Source of the DNA: JBDSYA01 sp039925865
Lineage (GTDB): Bacteria > Bacteroidota > Ignavibacteria > Tepidaquicellales > Tepidaquicellaceae
Assembly (NCBI GenBank): GCA_039925865.1
Contig: JBDSYA010000116.1
Span: forward strand, 1-9,567
DNA length: 9,567 bases
Reading direction: 5' to 3'
A program made the position numbers and the translations under genes. Shown piece after piece: positions 1 to 7,191 of the stretch (position 1 is the first letter of the stretch; each line of letters starts with the position of its first letter). Below the pieces are notes generated by a model. It had not been told where the DNA came from and ran no database searches. It saw nothing but the letters and a program-made list of their open reading frames with translations.

Positions 1-2999
1 TCTGGTCTCCGACAAATATTTTTATTAATAGTACCGGTAATGTAAGCTTAGCAAATAATCTTTCTTTCGGAGCAGCAAATGTAGTCAACTTTACAATTAA
101 TGCAGGAGGAACATTAAATCCAAATACACGAATTGCAACATTCAACGGAACTGCAGCTACTGTAAATTTTAGAGCAACTAATTTATCTACGACTATAAAT
201 TCAGGAATATTCCAAACACAGGGGACAGTAGATTTAAATATAGAAAACGGTGCAAGCTTCAATTCACCGTTGAAAGTTAATACAGGAACGACTACAGGCT
301 ATAGTGGACCGGGACCTTATGTTGGTATCACAAGAGCATCAGTAACTGTTGATATAGGTGCAACATTAAATGTTCTTGGGGGCGGTTTTGGATTCCGGAC
401 ATTTGGTGCTGTTACTAACAATGGAACAGTAGGAGTGGGATCCGGCAGTTTTTTTTATATGAAAGGAAATAGCTATGTAAATAACGGAACTACTTCCGGG
501 AGTAATTTTAATTTTGATACCACGACTTCAATATCAGGAACAGGAACCTGGGCACCAAATAATATTTTTATTAATAGCACCGGTAATGTAAGCTTAGCTA
601 ATAATCTTTCATTCGGGGCGTCAAGTGTAGTCAACTTTACAATTAATGCAGGAGGAACATTAAATCCAAATACACGAATTGCAACATTCAACGGAACTTC
701 AGCTACTGTAAATTTTAGAGCTACTAATTTATCTACAACTATTAATTCAGGAATATTCCAAACACAAGGAACAGTAGATTTAAATATAGAAAACGGTGCA
801 AGCTTCAATTCACCGTTGAAAGTTAATACCGGAACAACTACAGGTTACAGCAACCCCGGTCCCTATATTGGTATTATTAGATCTCCAATAACTGTTGATT
901 TAGGTGCAACATTAAATGTGCGGGCGGGCGGTTATGGATTCCGGACATTTGGAACTGTTACTAACAATGGAACAGTAGGAGTTGGATCCGGCAGCACTTT
1001 TTATATGAAAGGAAATAGCTATGCAAATAACGGAACTACTTCCGGGAATACTTTTAATTTCGATACCACGACTTCTATATCCGGAACAGGAATCTGGGCT
1101 CCAACTAATACCTTTATAACCGACTTAGGAAATCTAAGTCTTGCAAACAGCCTGACATTTGGAGGAAGCTCCTCGCAAAATTTTACTGTAAATTCAAATG
1201 GAATTCTCAATCCAAATTCCAATACAGCGACATTCTTTGTTGCATCAGGAACGTTGTATTTTCAATTAGCTTCGTCTGCAACAGTTCCGAACTCAGGCCA
1301 GTTTCAGACAAGAGGAAGTGTTGACTTCAATTTACAAACGGGTTCAAGCTTTAATGCTCCTCTTAAAGTAAATACAGGAATAACGGATTCATACAGTGCG
1401 AATTCACCTTTCGCAGCTATTTATAATAACAAAATTACAGTTGACACGGGAGCGACATTCAATGTTAAAGGCGGTGGATACACTGTAATTGCGAATGACA
1501 GTGTAATCAATAACGGAACAATTGGAGGAAGCGGATCATCATTCAGATACTTTGGAAATGGATTTATTAATAATGGAATAGTAAATCCAAGTAATTTTTA
1601 TTTTGAGGCTTTATCCACAGCTCCGACATCTTTTCATTCATTATCAGGCAGCGGAAGCTTTAATACATCTAACTGTAATATCACTCCGAGTGCCTATGTT
1701 ACTATGCTTTCAAATCACACGTTCGCATTTTTAAATATAAATAATGGAGGTTCACTGGATATCACTTCACGTGTGCTCAGGCTTAAAGGTGCAGGAATTC
1801 CAATAACTGTTGATGGTACATTGAATACAACCTTAAGCACCATCGAATATAATGGAACAGCAGCACAAACCGTTGCTTTTGTAAATATTGATTATGTTAA
1901 TCTCACTATTAATGATACCGCGGGTGTAACATTAGCTAATAATTTATATTTACCTGGAGTGCTTACTGTTTCAAATGGAGACCTGAACCTTAACGGAAGA
2001 ATAATCAGCCTCCTCCCTAATGCAACTTTAGTAGAAACAAATGGTAACACCGTTACAGGAACTTCGGGATATATTACCGCGACACGAAATCTGAATGCAC
2101 CAATCGCATTGAATGTTGCAGGACTTGGGGCTTCAATTACTTCTTCGGCAAATCTTGGATTAACCCAGATAAAGAGAGGACATACAGTTCAAACACTCGC
2201 ACCGGGCCATCAGAGTATAAAAAGATTTTTCACTTTTGATCCTCAAAATAATTCGGACCTGAATGCGACTTTAGTTTTTAAATATGATGATTCGGAGATC
2301 AATGGGTTAACTGAATCGGGATTGCAACTCTTTAAATCTACAAATGCGGGAACTAATTATTTATGTGATGGCGGGACAGTAAATACTTCAGCAAACACTA
2401 TCACAAGAACCGGTATTAATTCTCTTGCAAGATATACAGCAGGTAATGCGGGTTGCATAAATATAAAAATGGCGATCGAAGGATTTTATAACCCGACTTT
2501 AAACAAATTAAATTTCAGCGATACTGTCAGGGCGTATTTAACAAATAATGTTTCACCGTTTAATATAATTGATTCAGCGATTGCAATATTAGATGCTACT
2601 ACATTTATTGCTCCGTTTGAATTCTTTACAGCAACGTCGGGTAATTATTATTTGGTAGTCAAGCATCGAAATAGTATCGAAACCTGGAGCAAGACTCCAC
2701 AAGCTTTTGTTTATGGTGGTATTTTGAATTATGATTTTACAACAGCAGCAACGCAGGCATTTGGCAACAATATGATTCAGGTTGATAGCGCGCCCGTTAG
2801 ATTCGGAATATATAGCGGTGATGTAAATCAGGATGGTGTAGTAGACGGTATAGACCTTGGCCGTGTAGATAATGATGCATCTAACTTTGTTTCCGGCTAT
2901 GTAGCTACAGATGTTAACGGTGACTTTATAGTTGACGGAACTGATTTTGCAATTGTGGATAACAATGCTGCAAATTTTGTAACTAAAGTTACTCCTTAG
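1..2999 (+). CDS. Gene A: secreted beta-solenoid repeat protein with C-terminal dockerin-like calcium loops (5' truncated)
   Basis: The reading frame is open from the window edge (first full codon at 3) to TAG at 2997-2999, giving 998 codons, so the N terminus lies outside. An internal TTG at 270 is not a credible start because repeat homology runs through it. Residues 1-552 are three repeats (about 182, 182 and 188 residues) rich in Asn, Thr and Gly, with phrases such as NNGT, SGTGTW and GATLNV, typical of predicted right-handed beta-helices. Residues 553-680 are a degenerate beta-rich stretch (IEYNGTAAQTV, LTINDTAGVTLANNL). From about 683 a domain beginning GTSGYITATRNL leads to the module MAIEGFYNP (823 on) with KHRNSIETWSK. 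Two loops with Asp/Asn at calcium-ligand positions follow at 940 and 970. Cysteines in NYLCDGG and NAGCIN are absent from gene B and could form a disulfide. The likely role is an extracellular structural or adhesive protein; no catalytic motif is seen. No type IX secretion C-terminal domain is recognised. Existence of the gene is certain, its function inferred. Confidence 0.9.
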   Translation, partial: WSPTNIFINSTGNVSLANNLSFGAANVVNFTINAGGTLNPNTRIATFNGTAATVNFRATNLSTTINSGIFQTQGTVDLNIENGASFNSPLKVNTGTTTGYSGPGPYVGITRASVTVDIGATLNVLGGGFGFRTFGAVTNNGTVGVGSGSFFYMKGNSYVNNGTTSGSNFNFDTTTSISGTGTWAPNNIFINSTGNVSLANNLSFGASSVVNFTINAGGTLNPNTRIATFNGTSATVNFRATNLSTTINSGIFQTQGTVDLNIENGASFNSPLKVNTGTTTGYSNPGPYIGIIRSPITVDLGATLNVRAGGYGFRTFGTVTNNGTVGVGSGSTFYMKGNSYANNGTTSGNTFNFDTTTSISGTGIWAPTNTFITDLGNLSLANSLTFGGSSSQNFTVNSNGILNPNSNTATFFVASGTLYFQLASSATVPNSGQFQTRGSVDFNLQTGSSFNAPLKVNTGITDSYSANSPFAAIYNNKITVDTGATFNVKGGGYTVIANDSVINNGTIGGSGSSFRYFGNGFINNGIVNPSNFYFEALSTAPTSFHSLSGSGSFNTSNCNITPSAYVTMLSNHTFAFLNINNGGSLDITSRVLRLKGAGIPITVDGTLNTTLSTIEYNGTAAQTVAFVNIDYVNLTINDTAGVTLANNLYLPGVLTVSNGDLNLNGRIISLLPNATLVETNGNTVTGTSGYITATRNLNAPIALNVAGLGASITSSANLGLTQIKRGHTVQTLAPGHQSIKRFFTFDPQNNSDLNATLVFKYDDSEINGLTESGLQLFKSTNAGTNYLCDGGTVNTSANTITRTGINSLARYTAGNAGCINIKMAIEGFYNPTLNKLNFSDTVRAYLTNNVSPFNIIDSAIAILDATTFIAPFEFFTATSGNYYLVVKHRNSIETWSKTPQAFVYGGILNYDFTTAATQAFGNNMIQVDSAPVRFGIYSGDVNQDGVVDGIDLGRVDNDASNFVSGYVATDVNGDFIVDGTDFAIVDNNAANFVTKVTP
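3..1658 (+). repeat. Three in-frame tandem repeats of 546/546/564 bp in gene A
   Basis: Units start at 3, 549 and 1095, each at the codon for the Trp of the phrase TGTW (or its variant). The period is exactly 546 bp between the first three anchors. The third unit is about 6 codons longer and much more diverged. Units 1 and 2 are close at the DNA level, especially their first 300 bp (for example the phrase FTINAGGTLNPNTR is identical), which points to a recent internal duplication or homogenisation. The repeat may continue upstream of the window. Confidence 0.92.
2820..2945 (+). other. Dockerin-like paired calcium-binding loops in gene A
   Basis: Two 12-residue loops, DVNQDGVVDGID (2820-2855) and DVNGDFIVDGTD (2910-2945), lie 30 residues apart. 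Both have Asp/Asn at loop positions 1, 3, 5, 9 and 12, the ligand pattern of type I dockerin and EF-hand loops. Each is followed by a similar segment with a VDN(D/N)A(S/A)NFV phrase, so the pair is an internal duplication as in dockerins. In cellulosomal bacteria such modules bind cohesins; here no cohesin is seen, and structural calcium binding alone is equally possible. Confidence 0.8.
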
Positions 3000-3000
3000 G

Positions 3001-3027
3001 AAGTTAAAAGTTAAAAGTTAAAAGTTG
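3001..3027 (+). repeat. Heptamer tandem repeat just after the gene A stop
   Basis: Three perfect copies of AAGTTAA (3001-3021) are followed by a partial fourth (AAGTTG). The array starts two bases after the stop codon and ends about 35 bp before the terminator. A different heptamer array sits in the same position behind gene B. Function unknown. Confidence 0.85.
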
Positions 3028-3061
3028 TAAGCAATAGTTTCATAAAATTTCGTAATCTGTG

Positions 3062-3099
3062 ATAAAAAAGCCGATCGAGAAATCTATCGGCTTTTTTAT
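3062..3099 (+). terminator. Intrinsic terminator of gene A, A- and T-flanked
   Basis: A perfect inverted repeat (3062-3075 with 3086-3099) forms a 14-bp stem whose GC-containing core is GCCGAT/ATCGGC, with a 10-nt loop. A run of A lies on the left and a run of six T on the right, so it could terminate transcription in both directions. It lies 63 bp after the gene A stop, isolating gene A from gene B. Confidence 0.88.
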
Positions 3100-3120
3100 T
3101 TAAAATGTGAAATTCCCATA

Positions 3121-3153
3121 AAATTTTTCAAATGTTCATCATTTGGAAAATTT
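3121..3153. repeat. AT-rich inverted repeat, 14-bp arms
   Basis: The arms AAATTTTTCAAATG (3121-3134) and CATTTGGAAAATTT (3140-3153) pair over 14 positions with one G-T wobble around a 5-nt loop. It lies just downstream of the terminator and about 135 bp upstream of the promoter of gene B. It has no T-run typical of a second terminator. Possible roles are an mRNA 3' end structure, a protein-binding site, or chance in AT-rich DNA. Confidence 0.55.
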
Positions 3154-3183
3154 GAAAAAAAATTTTCTTGAACAAATTTCTAA

Positions 3184-3240
3184 AGAATTCATTTACAAAT
3201 GATACTTTTGCTTTAAAATTCATTTGTAAATGCAAATTCT
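3184..3240. repeat. Long inverted repeat upstream of the gene B promoter
   Basis: CATTTACAAATGA (3190-3202) and its exact reverse complement TCATTTGTAAATG (3220-3232) are separated by 17 bp. Outer arms AGAATT (3184-3189) and AATTCT (3235-3240) extend the stem after a 2-nt bulge. Each inner arm contains the nearly palindromic CATTTRYAAATG, so the region offers two similar dyad sites about 30 bp apart, upstream of the predicted -35. That arrangement could suit a dimeric regulator. No clear counterpart was found upstream of gene C. Confidence 0.6.
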
Positions 3241-3287
3241 CGTGATCTGCTTTATAATTTAACTTCCTAAAACCCTAAATATTTTTC

Positions 3288-3319
3288 TTTGACATGCAGT
3301 ATCGAATATTATATTTTTG
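3288..3319 (+). promoter_or_regulatory. Predicted promoter of gene B
   Basis: A TTGACA box at 3289-3294 is followed by TATATT (3310-3315, 15-bp spacing) or TATTTT (3312-3317, 17-bp spacing). The same stretch fits the Bacteroidota pattern TTTG (3288-3291), 20 bp, then TAnnTTTG (3312-3319). An AT-rich tract lies just upstream. The whole segment is almost identical to the one before gene C, and that conservation is the main support. Predicted transcription start is near 3322-3326. Confidence 0.7.
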
Positions 3320-3321
3320 AC

Positions 3322-3516
3322 CATTGGCGTAAACGATGTTAAAATTTTTTTACTACTATTGATAACTAATCTCCCGAATACATCTATAGTTATCATACAT
3401 CGTAACCCTACGAACTTAATTTATAGAGATAAAGGTCCATCTCAAATTGTATTGGGAGATTTTTTTATCCGAAAAAAATGTATTTTAAAAAAAATTTTTC
3501 TGAAAGGATAAACTAA
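3322..3516 (+). promoter_or_regulatory. Conserved 5' leader of gene B, candidate cis-regulatory RNA
   Basis: This leader of about 195 nt shares ordered blocks with the leader of gene C: GGCGTAMAYGATGTTAAAA near the predicted 5' end, ATCATACATCGTA, TACGAACTTAA, a CATCTCAA...TTGTATTGGGAG block, and TTTTTCTGAAAGGA before the start. CGATGT (3334-3339) can pair with ACATCG (3397-3402), closing a domain of about 60 nt. ATCTC can pair with GAGAT in the CATCTCAA block. It does not match a riboswitch class that I can recognise. A possible 64-codon frame across it (TTG start, 3317-3511) is not preserved in the gene C leader, so it is treated as non-coding. Confidence 0.5.
3503..3508 (+). promoter_or_regulatory. 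Ribosome binding site of gene B
   Basis: AAAGGA lies 8 nt upstream of the ATG at 3517, within a stretch (TTTTTCTGAAAGGA) identical to the one preceding gene C. This conservation and the signal peptide that follows fix the start. Confidence 0.8.
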
Positions 3517-3588
3517 ATGCAAAAAATATTTCAATTTTGTACAGCGATTGTTTTAATAATAATTCTTTCCAACAATTCTGCATATTCG
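3517..3588 (+). other. Signal peptide of gene B
   Basis: It consists of a Lys near the N terminus, a hydrophobic core over residues 8-17 (CTAIVLIIIL), and the A-Y-S motif before Ala25, fitting the -3/-1 rule. The Cys at residue 8 precedes the core and has no lipobox, so a lipoprotein is unlikely. The last residues (AYSANE) are identical in gene C. Confidence 0.85.
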
Positions 3589-6500
3589 GCAAATGAATTA
3601 TTCAGGAGCCAATCAACAGGAAACTGGAATGCAAATTCTACGTGGCAAATGTCTACAAATGGCGGAACCACTTGGTTTGCCGCAACAAGTACTCCGAGTG
3701 ATACAAGCGGGAGTATAGCAATTCAAAATTTTACAACTGTAACAGTTACTGCAAATGTGAGCGCCGACCAATTAACAATAAATACCGGTGGAACACTTTC
3801 GATAAATGCAGCAATTGTTTTTACTTTGCTTAATGGAACCGGAACTGATTTTACTATTCAATCCGGAGCCACTGTCTCAGGTGCAGGGATATTTCAGACA
3901 CAAGGAACTGCTACAACAATGAATCTAACCGGCGGTTCAAACTTCAGTGTAGCTTTGAAAGTAAATTCAGGTACAACAACAGTCTCTGACCTATCTTCAC
4001 CATATAACGGTAAATTATTTGGAAGTGTAACCGTAGATGCAGGTACAACTTTAAGTTCAAACATTACATCCAGCTATACACTTTTTATTTATGGCAATCT
4101 CACAAATAACGGGACAATAACAGGGACAGGAGGAGGAAATACTATTAGATTTTTCGGATCATCTCTTGTTAACAACGGTGCCATCATATCACCGGTATTC
4201 AGTTTTGATTCAACAACTTCTGTTTCAGGTTCGGGTACTTATACAGGAGCAGGTATCTTAATTGGCGGGAATGGAAATGTTTCACTTTTAAATGATGTGA
4301 CATTTTCAATCAGCAGTAAATTTTCAATAAACACAGGAGGAATTTTTAATGCAAACCTTCGCACACTTACCTTTACATCCGGAACATTTGAAATTCTTAG
4401 CGGAGGATTGGTTGCAAGTTCGGGTTTGATAAGGACTCAGGGTACGGTGTTTATAAATCCAAGAACCGGTTCAAACTTCAATGCAAATTTGAATATTAAT
4501 ACCGGAACAACCACTGTAGCAGAGTTATCTTCACCTTACGCAGGCAGATTAAATGGAGGTGTAACAGTAGATGCCGGAGCAACCTTAAGTTCAAACATTA
4601 CTTCAAGCTATACACTTTTTATTTACAACACTCTCACAAACAACGGAACAATAACAGGGACAGGAGGAGGAAATACTATTAAATTTTTTGGATCTACTCT
4701 TGTTAACAACGGTTCAATCTCTTCACCTGTGTTCAGATTTGACTCAACAACTTCTGTTTCAGGAACAGGAACTTATACAGGAGGAGATATCATAGTCGGT
4801 GCTCAAGGAAATGTTTCACTTACAAGTGATGTAACGTTTTCAATCAGCAGTATTTTTAGTATTCGTACCGGAGGAATTTTCAATGCCAACCTTCGAACTC
4901 TTACCTTTACATCAGGAACATTTGAAATTCTCAGCGGCGGAACGGTTGCGAGTTCAGGATTGATCAGGACACAAGGCAGTGTGTTTATAAATCCAAGAAG
5001 CGGTTCAAACTTTAATGCTAATTTAACAATCAATACCGGAACAACTACTGTAGCAGAATTATCTTCCCCTTACACAGGCAGATTAAATGGAAATGTCACT
5101 GTAGATGCCGGAGCAACCTTAAACACACACAATACTTCAAGCTATACTCTTTTTATTTATAACAATCTCACAAACAACGGAACAATAACGGGTTCGGGCT
5201 CGAGACTTAAGTTATTTGGTTCAGCACTTGTGAACAATGGTTCAATAACATCACCGATCTTTAGTTTTGATTCAACAACTTCTGTTTCAGGAACAGGAAC
5301 TTATACCGGCGGTGATATCATAATTTCCGGGAATGGAAATGTTACTTTTTTAAACAGTGTGACATTTTCATTAAACAGTAAATTTACAATAAATACTGGA
5401 GGAATTCTTAATGCAAACCTTTTCACAATTACCTTTACTTCAGGAACATTTGAAATTCTCAGTGGCGGAACGGTTGCAAGTTCGGGATTGATAAGGACAC
5501 AGGGCAATGTGTTGATAAATCCAAGAACCGGTTCAAACTTTAATGCAAATTTAAATATTAATTCCGGAACTACAATTGTATCTGAAATATCATCTCCCTA
5601 TACTGCCAGTTTATTTGGTCAGATAATAGTAGATGCAGGAGCAACTTTAAGTTCAAACAATACTGAAAGCTATACACTTTTAATTCACAACAATCTTACA
5701 AATAATGGAACAATCACAGGGATAGGTGATGTAGAATTTCAAAGCGGTGTGCATACTTTGCAGGGGACAGGAATATGGACAACAACTGCATTTATATTAA
5801 ACGGAGCAACGGTGAACCTCACTTCCAATCATCAGTTTCTAAATGTAGTTATTAATACCGGAGCAACTTTTAATATTAGCAGCAATACCGTTAAGTTTAC
5901 AGCTTCGAATCCGATCACTCAAAACGGAACGTTCACAAATACCGGAAGTAAAATTGAATATATAGGAACTTCTGAACAAAATATATCTGCAGCAAATATT
6001 ACTTATTACGGATTACGCATTATTAATTCTGAAGGCACAGTCCTTTTAGGAAATGTTAGTGTCAATGACACTCTTTCTGTTATCGCCGGTGATCTAGATC
6101 TAAACGGAAAAATAATAACTGTTTCATCTGCGGGTTATCTGACGGAAACTCCGGGCAATACAATTAAAGGAACAACAGGATACATAACTACTACAAGAAA
6201 TGTCGGTATTCCAAGTTCATTAAATGTGGGAGGATTTGGCGCAGTACTGACAGCAACCACCAACCTTGGAAATACGGAGATTAGAAGAGGGCACGGTGTT
6301 CAAACTGGCGGAAGTATCAAACGATACTTTGATATAACACCATCAAACAATACCGGACTATCCGCAACCTTAGTATTCAAGTACGATGATTCGGAATTAA
6401 ACCTCAGACCTGAGTCAATTTTGAAATTATTGAAATCTACTAACGCCGGCCTAACCTTTACTTTGATGGGCGGAACAGTAAACACAACATTAAATGAAAT

Positions 6501-7104
6501 TACACTGAGCGGAATTACTTCTTTTTCAAGATGGACAGCAGATTCAACGGGTGTTTCAGTAGTAATTAATATGGCGATCGAGGGATTTTACAATCCGTCA
6601 ACCAACAGATTAAGAATGCTGGACACTGTAAGAATTTATTTAAGGAATACAGTAGCACCTTACGCAATTGTAGATTCCGCAAAATCACTGCTCGACTCAG
6701 CTACTTTGAAGGCTGCATTTGTTTTCCCAACTTTAACGAGCGGTACATATTATATCCAGACTAAGCACAGAAATTCCATTGAGACATGGAGCAAAGCCGG
6801 AGGTGAAGTTTATACTGTCGGAATGACATTGAATTATGATTTCACTTCAGCAGCATCAAGAGCATTTGGCAATAATCAGGTTCAGGTTGATGGAACACCA
6901 TTAAGATTTGCGATCTACAGCGGCGATATACTTCAGGATGGAGTAATTGACGGAAGTGACGGATTAATTGCAGACAACGATGCTGCAATTTTCTTAGCAG
7001 GATATGTTCCTTCAGATGTTAACGGTGACAGATTCGTTGACGGAACCGATGCTGCGATCGTCGATAATAATGCTGCTAACTTTGTGTCTGTGGCGAGACC
7101 GTGA
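3517..7104 (+). CDS. Gene B: secreted beta-solenoid repeat protein with dockerin-like C terminus (complete)
   Basis: This 1195-residue protein is the only full-length family member here. Residues 1-24 are a Sec signal peptide (MQK, then a hydrophobic FCTAIVLIIIL core, probable cleavage AYS|AN). Residues 26-126 are an N-terminal module with TGNWNANSTWQMS, an entry module I associate with beta-rich secreted proteins of Bacteroidota relatives. Repeats start at 127, 306, 484 and 660; the last is partial and changes into a linker (HTLQGTGIW, IEYIGTSEQNI). From about 885 come GTTGYITTTRNV and RRGHGVQTGGSIKRYF, then MAIEGFYNP (1019 on) with KHRNSIETWSK. Calcium-type loops begin at 1137 (DILQDGVIDGSD, with Leu instead of Asn at position 3) and 1167 (DVNGDRFVDGTD). 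No catalytic residues or transmembrane segment beyond the signal peptide are seen, and no type IX sorting domain is recognised. The probable role is a calcium-stabilised extracellular fibre or adhesin. It has its own promoter and terminator and so is likely monocistronic. Confidence 0.93.
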   Translation: MQKIFQFCTAIVLIIILSNNSAYSANELFRSQSTGNWNANSTWQMSTNGGTTWFAATSTPSDTSGSIAIQNFTTVTVTANVSADQLTINTGGTLSINAAIVFTLLNGTGTDFTIQSGATVSGAGIFQTQGTATTMNLTGGSNFSVALKVNSGTTTVSDLSSPYNGKLFGSVTVDAGTTLSSNITSSYTLFIYGNLTNNGTITGTGGGNTIRFFGSSLVNNGAIISPVFSFDSTTSVSGSGTYTGAGILIGGNGNVSLLNDVTFSISSKFSINTGGIFNANLRTLTFTSGTFEILSGGLVASSGLIRTQGTVFINPRTGSNFNANLNINTGTTTVAELSSPYAGRLNGGVTVDAGATLSSNITSSYTLFIYNTLTNNGTITGTGGGNTIKFFGSTLVNNGSISSPVFRFDSTTSVSGTGTYTGGDIIVGAQGNVSLTSDVTFSISSIFSIRTGGIFNANLRTLTFTSGTFEILSGGTVASSGLIRTQGSVFINPRSGSNFNANLTINTGTTTVAELSSPYTGRLNGNVTVDAGATLNTHNTSSYTLFIYNNLTNNGTITGSGSRLKLFGSALVNNGSITSPIFSFDSTTSVSGTGTYTGGDIIISGNGNVTFLNSVTFSLNSKFTINTGGILNANLFTITFTSGTFEILSGGTVASSGLIRTQGNVLINPRTGSNFNANLNINSGTTIVSEISSPYTASLFGQIIVDAGATLSSNNTESYTLLIHNNLTNNGTITGIGDVEFQSGVHTLQGTGIWTTTAFILNGATVNLTSNHQFLNVVINTGATFNISSNTVKFTASNPITQNGTFTNTGSKIEYIGTSEQNISAANITYYGLRIINSEGTVLLGNVSVNDTLSVIAGDLDLNGKIITVSSAGYLTETPGNTIKGTTGYITTTRNVGIPSSLNVGGFGAVLTATTNLGNTEIRRGHGVQTGGSIKRYFDITPSNNTGLSATLVFKYDDSELNLRPESILKLLKSTNAGLTFTLMGGTVNTTLNEITLSGITSFSRWTADSTGVSVVINMAIEGFYNPSTNRLRMLDTVRIYLRNTVAPYAIVDSAKSLLDSATLKAAFVFPTLTSGTYYIQTKHRNSIETWSKAGGEVYTVGMTLNYDFTSAASRAFGNNQVQVDGTPLRFAIYSGDILQDGVIDGSDGLIADNDAAIFLAGYVPSDVNGDRFVDGTDAAIVDNNAANFVSVARP
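3895..5720 (+). repeat. In-frame tandem repeats of 537/534/528 bp in gene B
   Basis: Units are anchored at the codon before TQG (3895, 4432, 4966, 5494), with periods of 179, 178 and 176 residues; the fourth unit stops after about 75 residues. Recurring phrases are GSNFNANL, TVDAGATL, SSYTLFIY, NNGTITG, FDSTTSVSGTGTYTG and GTFEILSGG. Units 2 and 3 are most alike. The 2-residue contraction in the third unit replaces GTGGGNTIKF by GSGSRLKLF. The period probably corresponds to a whole number of beta-helix coils. Confidence 0.92.
6925..7050 (+). other. Dockerin-like paired calcium loops in gene B
   Basis: The loops are at 6925-6960 (DILQDGVIDGSD) and 7015-7050 (DVNGDRFVDGTD), with the same 30-residue spacing as in gene A. 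The second loop is canonical; the first lacks the position-3 Asn and may bind calcium more weakly or not at all. The protein ends 18 residues later in VSVARP, similar to VTKVTP in gene A. Confidence 0.8.
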
Positions 7105-7108
7105 TGTA

Positions 7109-7136
7109 AAACGTGAAACGTCAAACGTGAAGCGTC
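7109..7136 (+). repeat. Heptamer tandem repeat just after the gene B stop
   Basis: Four heptads, AAACGTG, AAACGTC, AAACGTG and AAGCGTC, begin 5 bp after the stop. The position matches the AAGTTAA array behind gene A, but the unit differs. Every heptad but the last contains the palindrome ACGT. A second small duplication, ACTCTTAAT at 7167-7175 and 7179-7187, lies between this array and the terminator. Confidence 0.82.
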
Positions 7137-7191
7137 AAGTACGCGAGATTCGGGACAGAGGAATTTACTCTTAATCAAACTCTTAATTAGC

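Noticed and set aside
473..1222. Antisense frames inside gene A (473-808 and 1019-1222)
   Set aside because: They sit on equivalent parts of the tandem repeat and have no independent signals; the sense frame shows clear repeat and module homology.
3..1658. Tandem repeats considered as a CRISPR array or VNTR of non-coding type
   Set aside because: The units are over 500 bp, contiguous, in frame and protein-coding, without spacers.
3317..3511. 64-codon plus-strand frame in the gene B leader
   Set aside because: It needs a TTG start inside the -10 region, has no ribosome-binding site, and is not preserved in the homologous leader of gene C.
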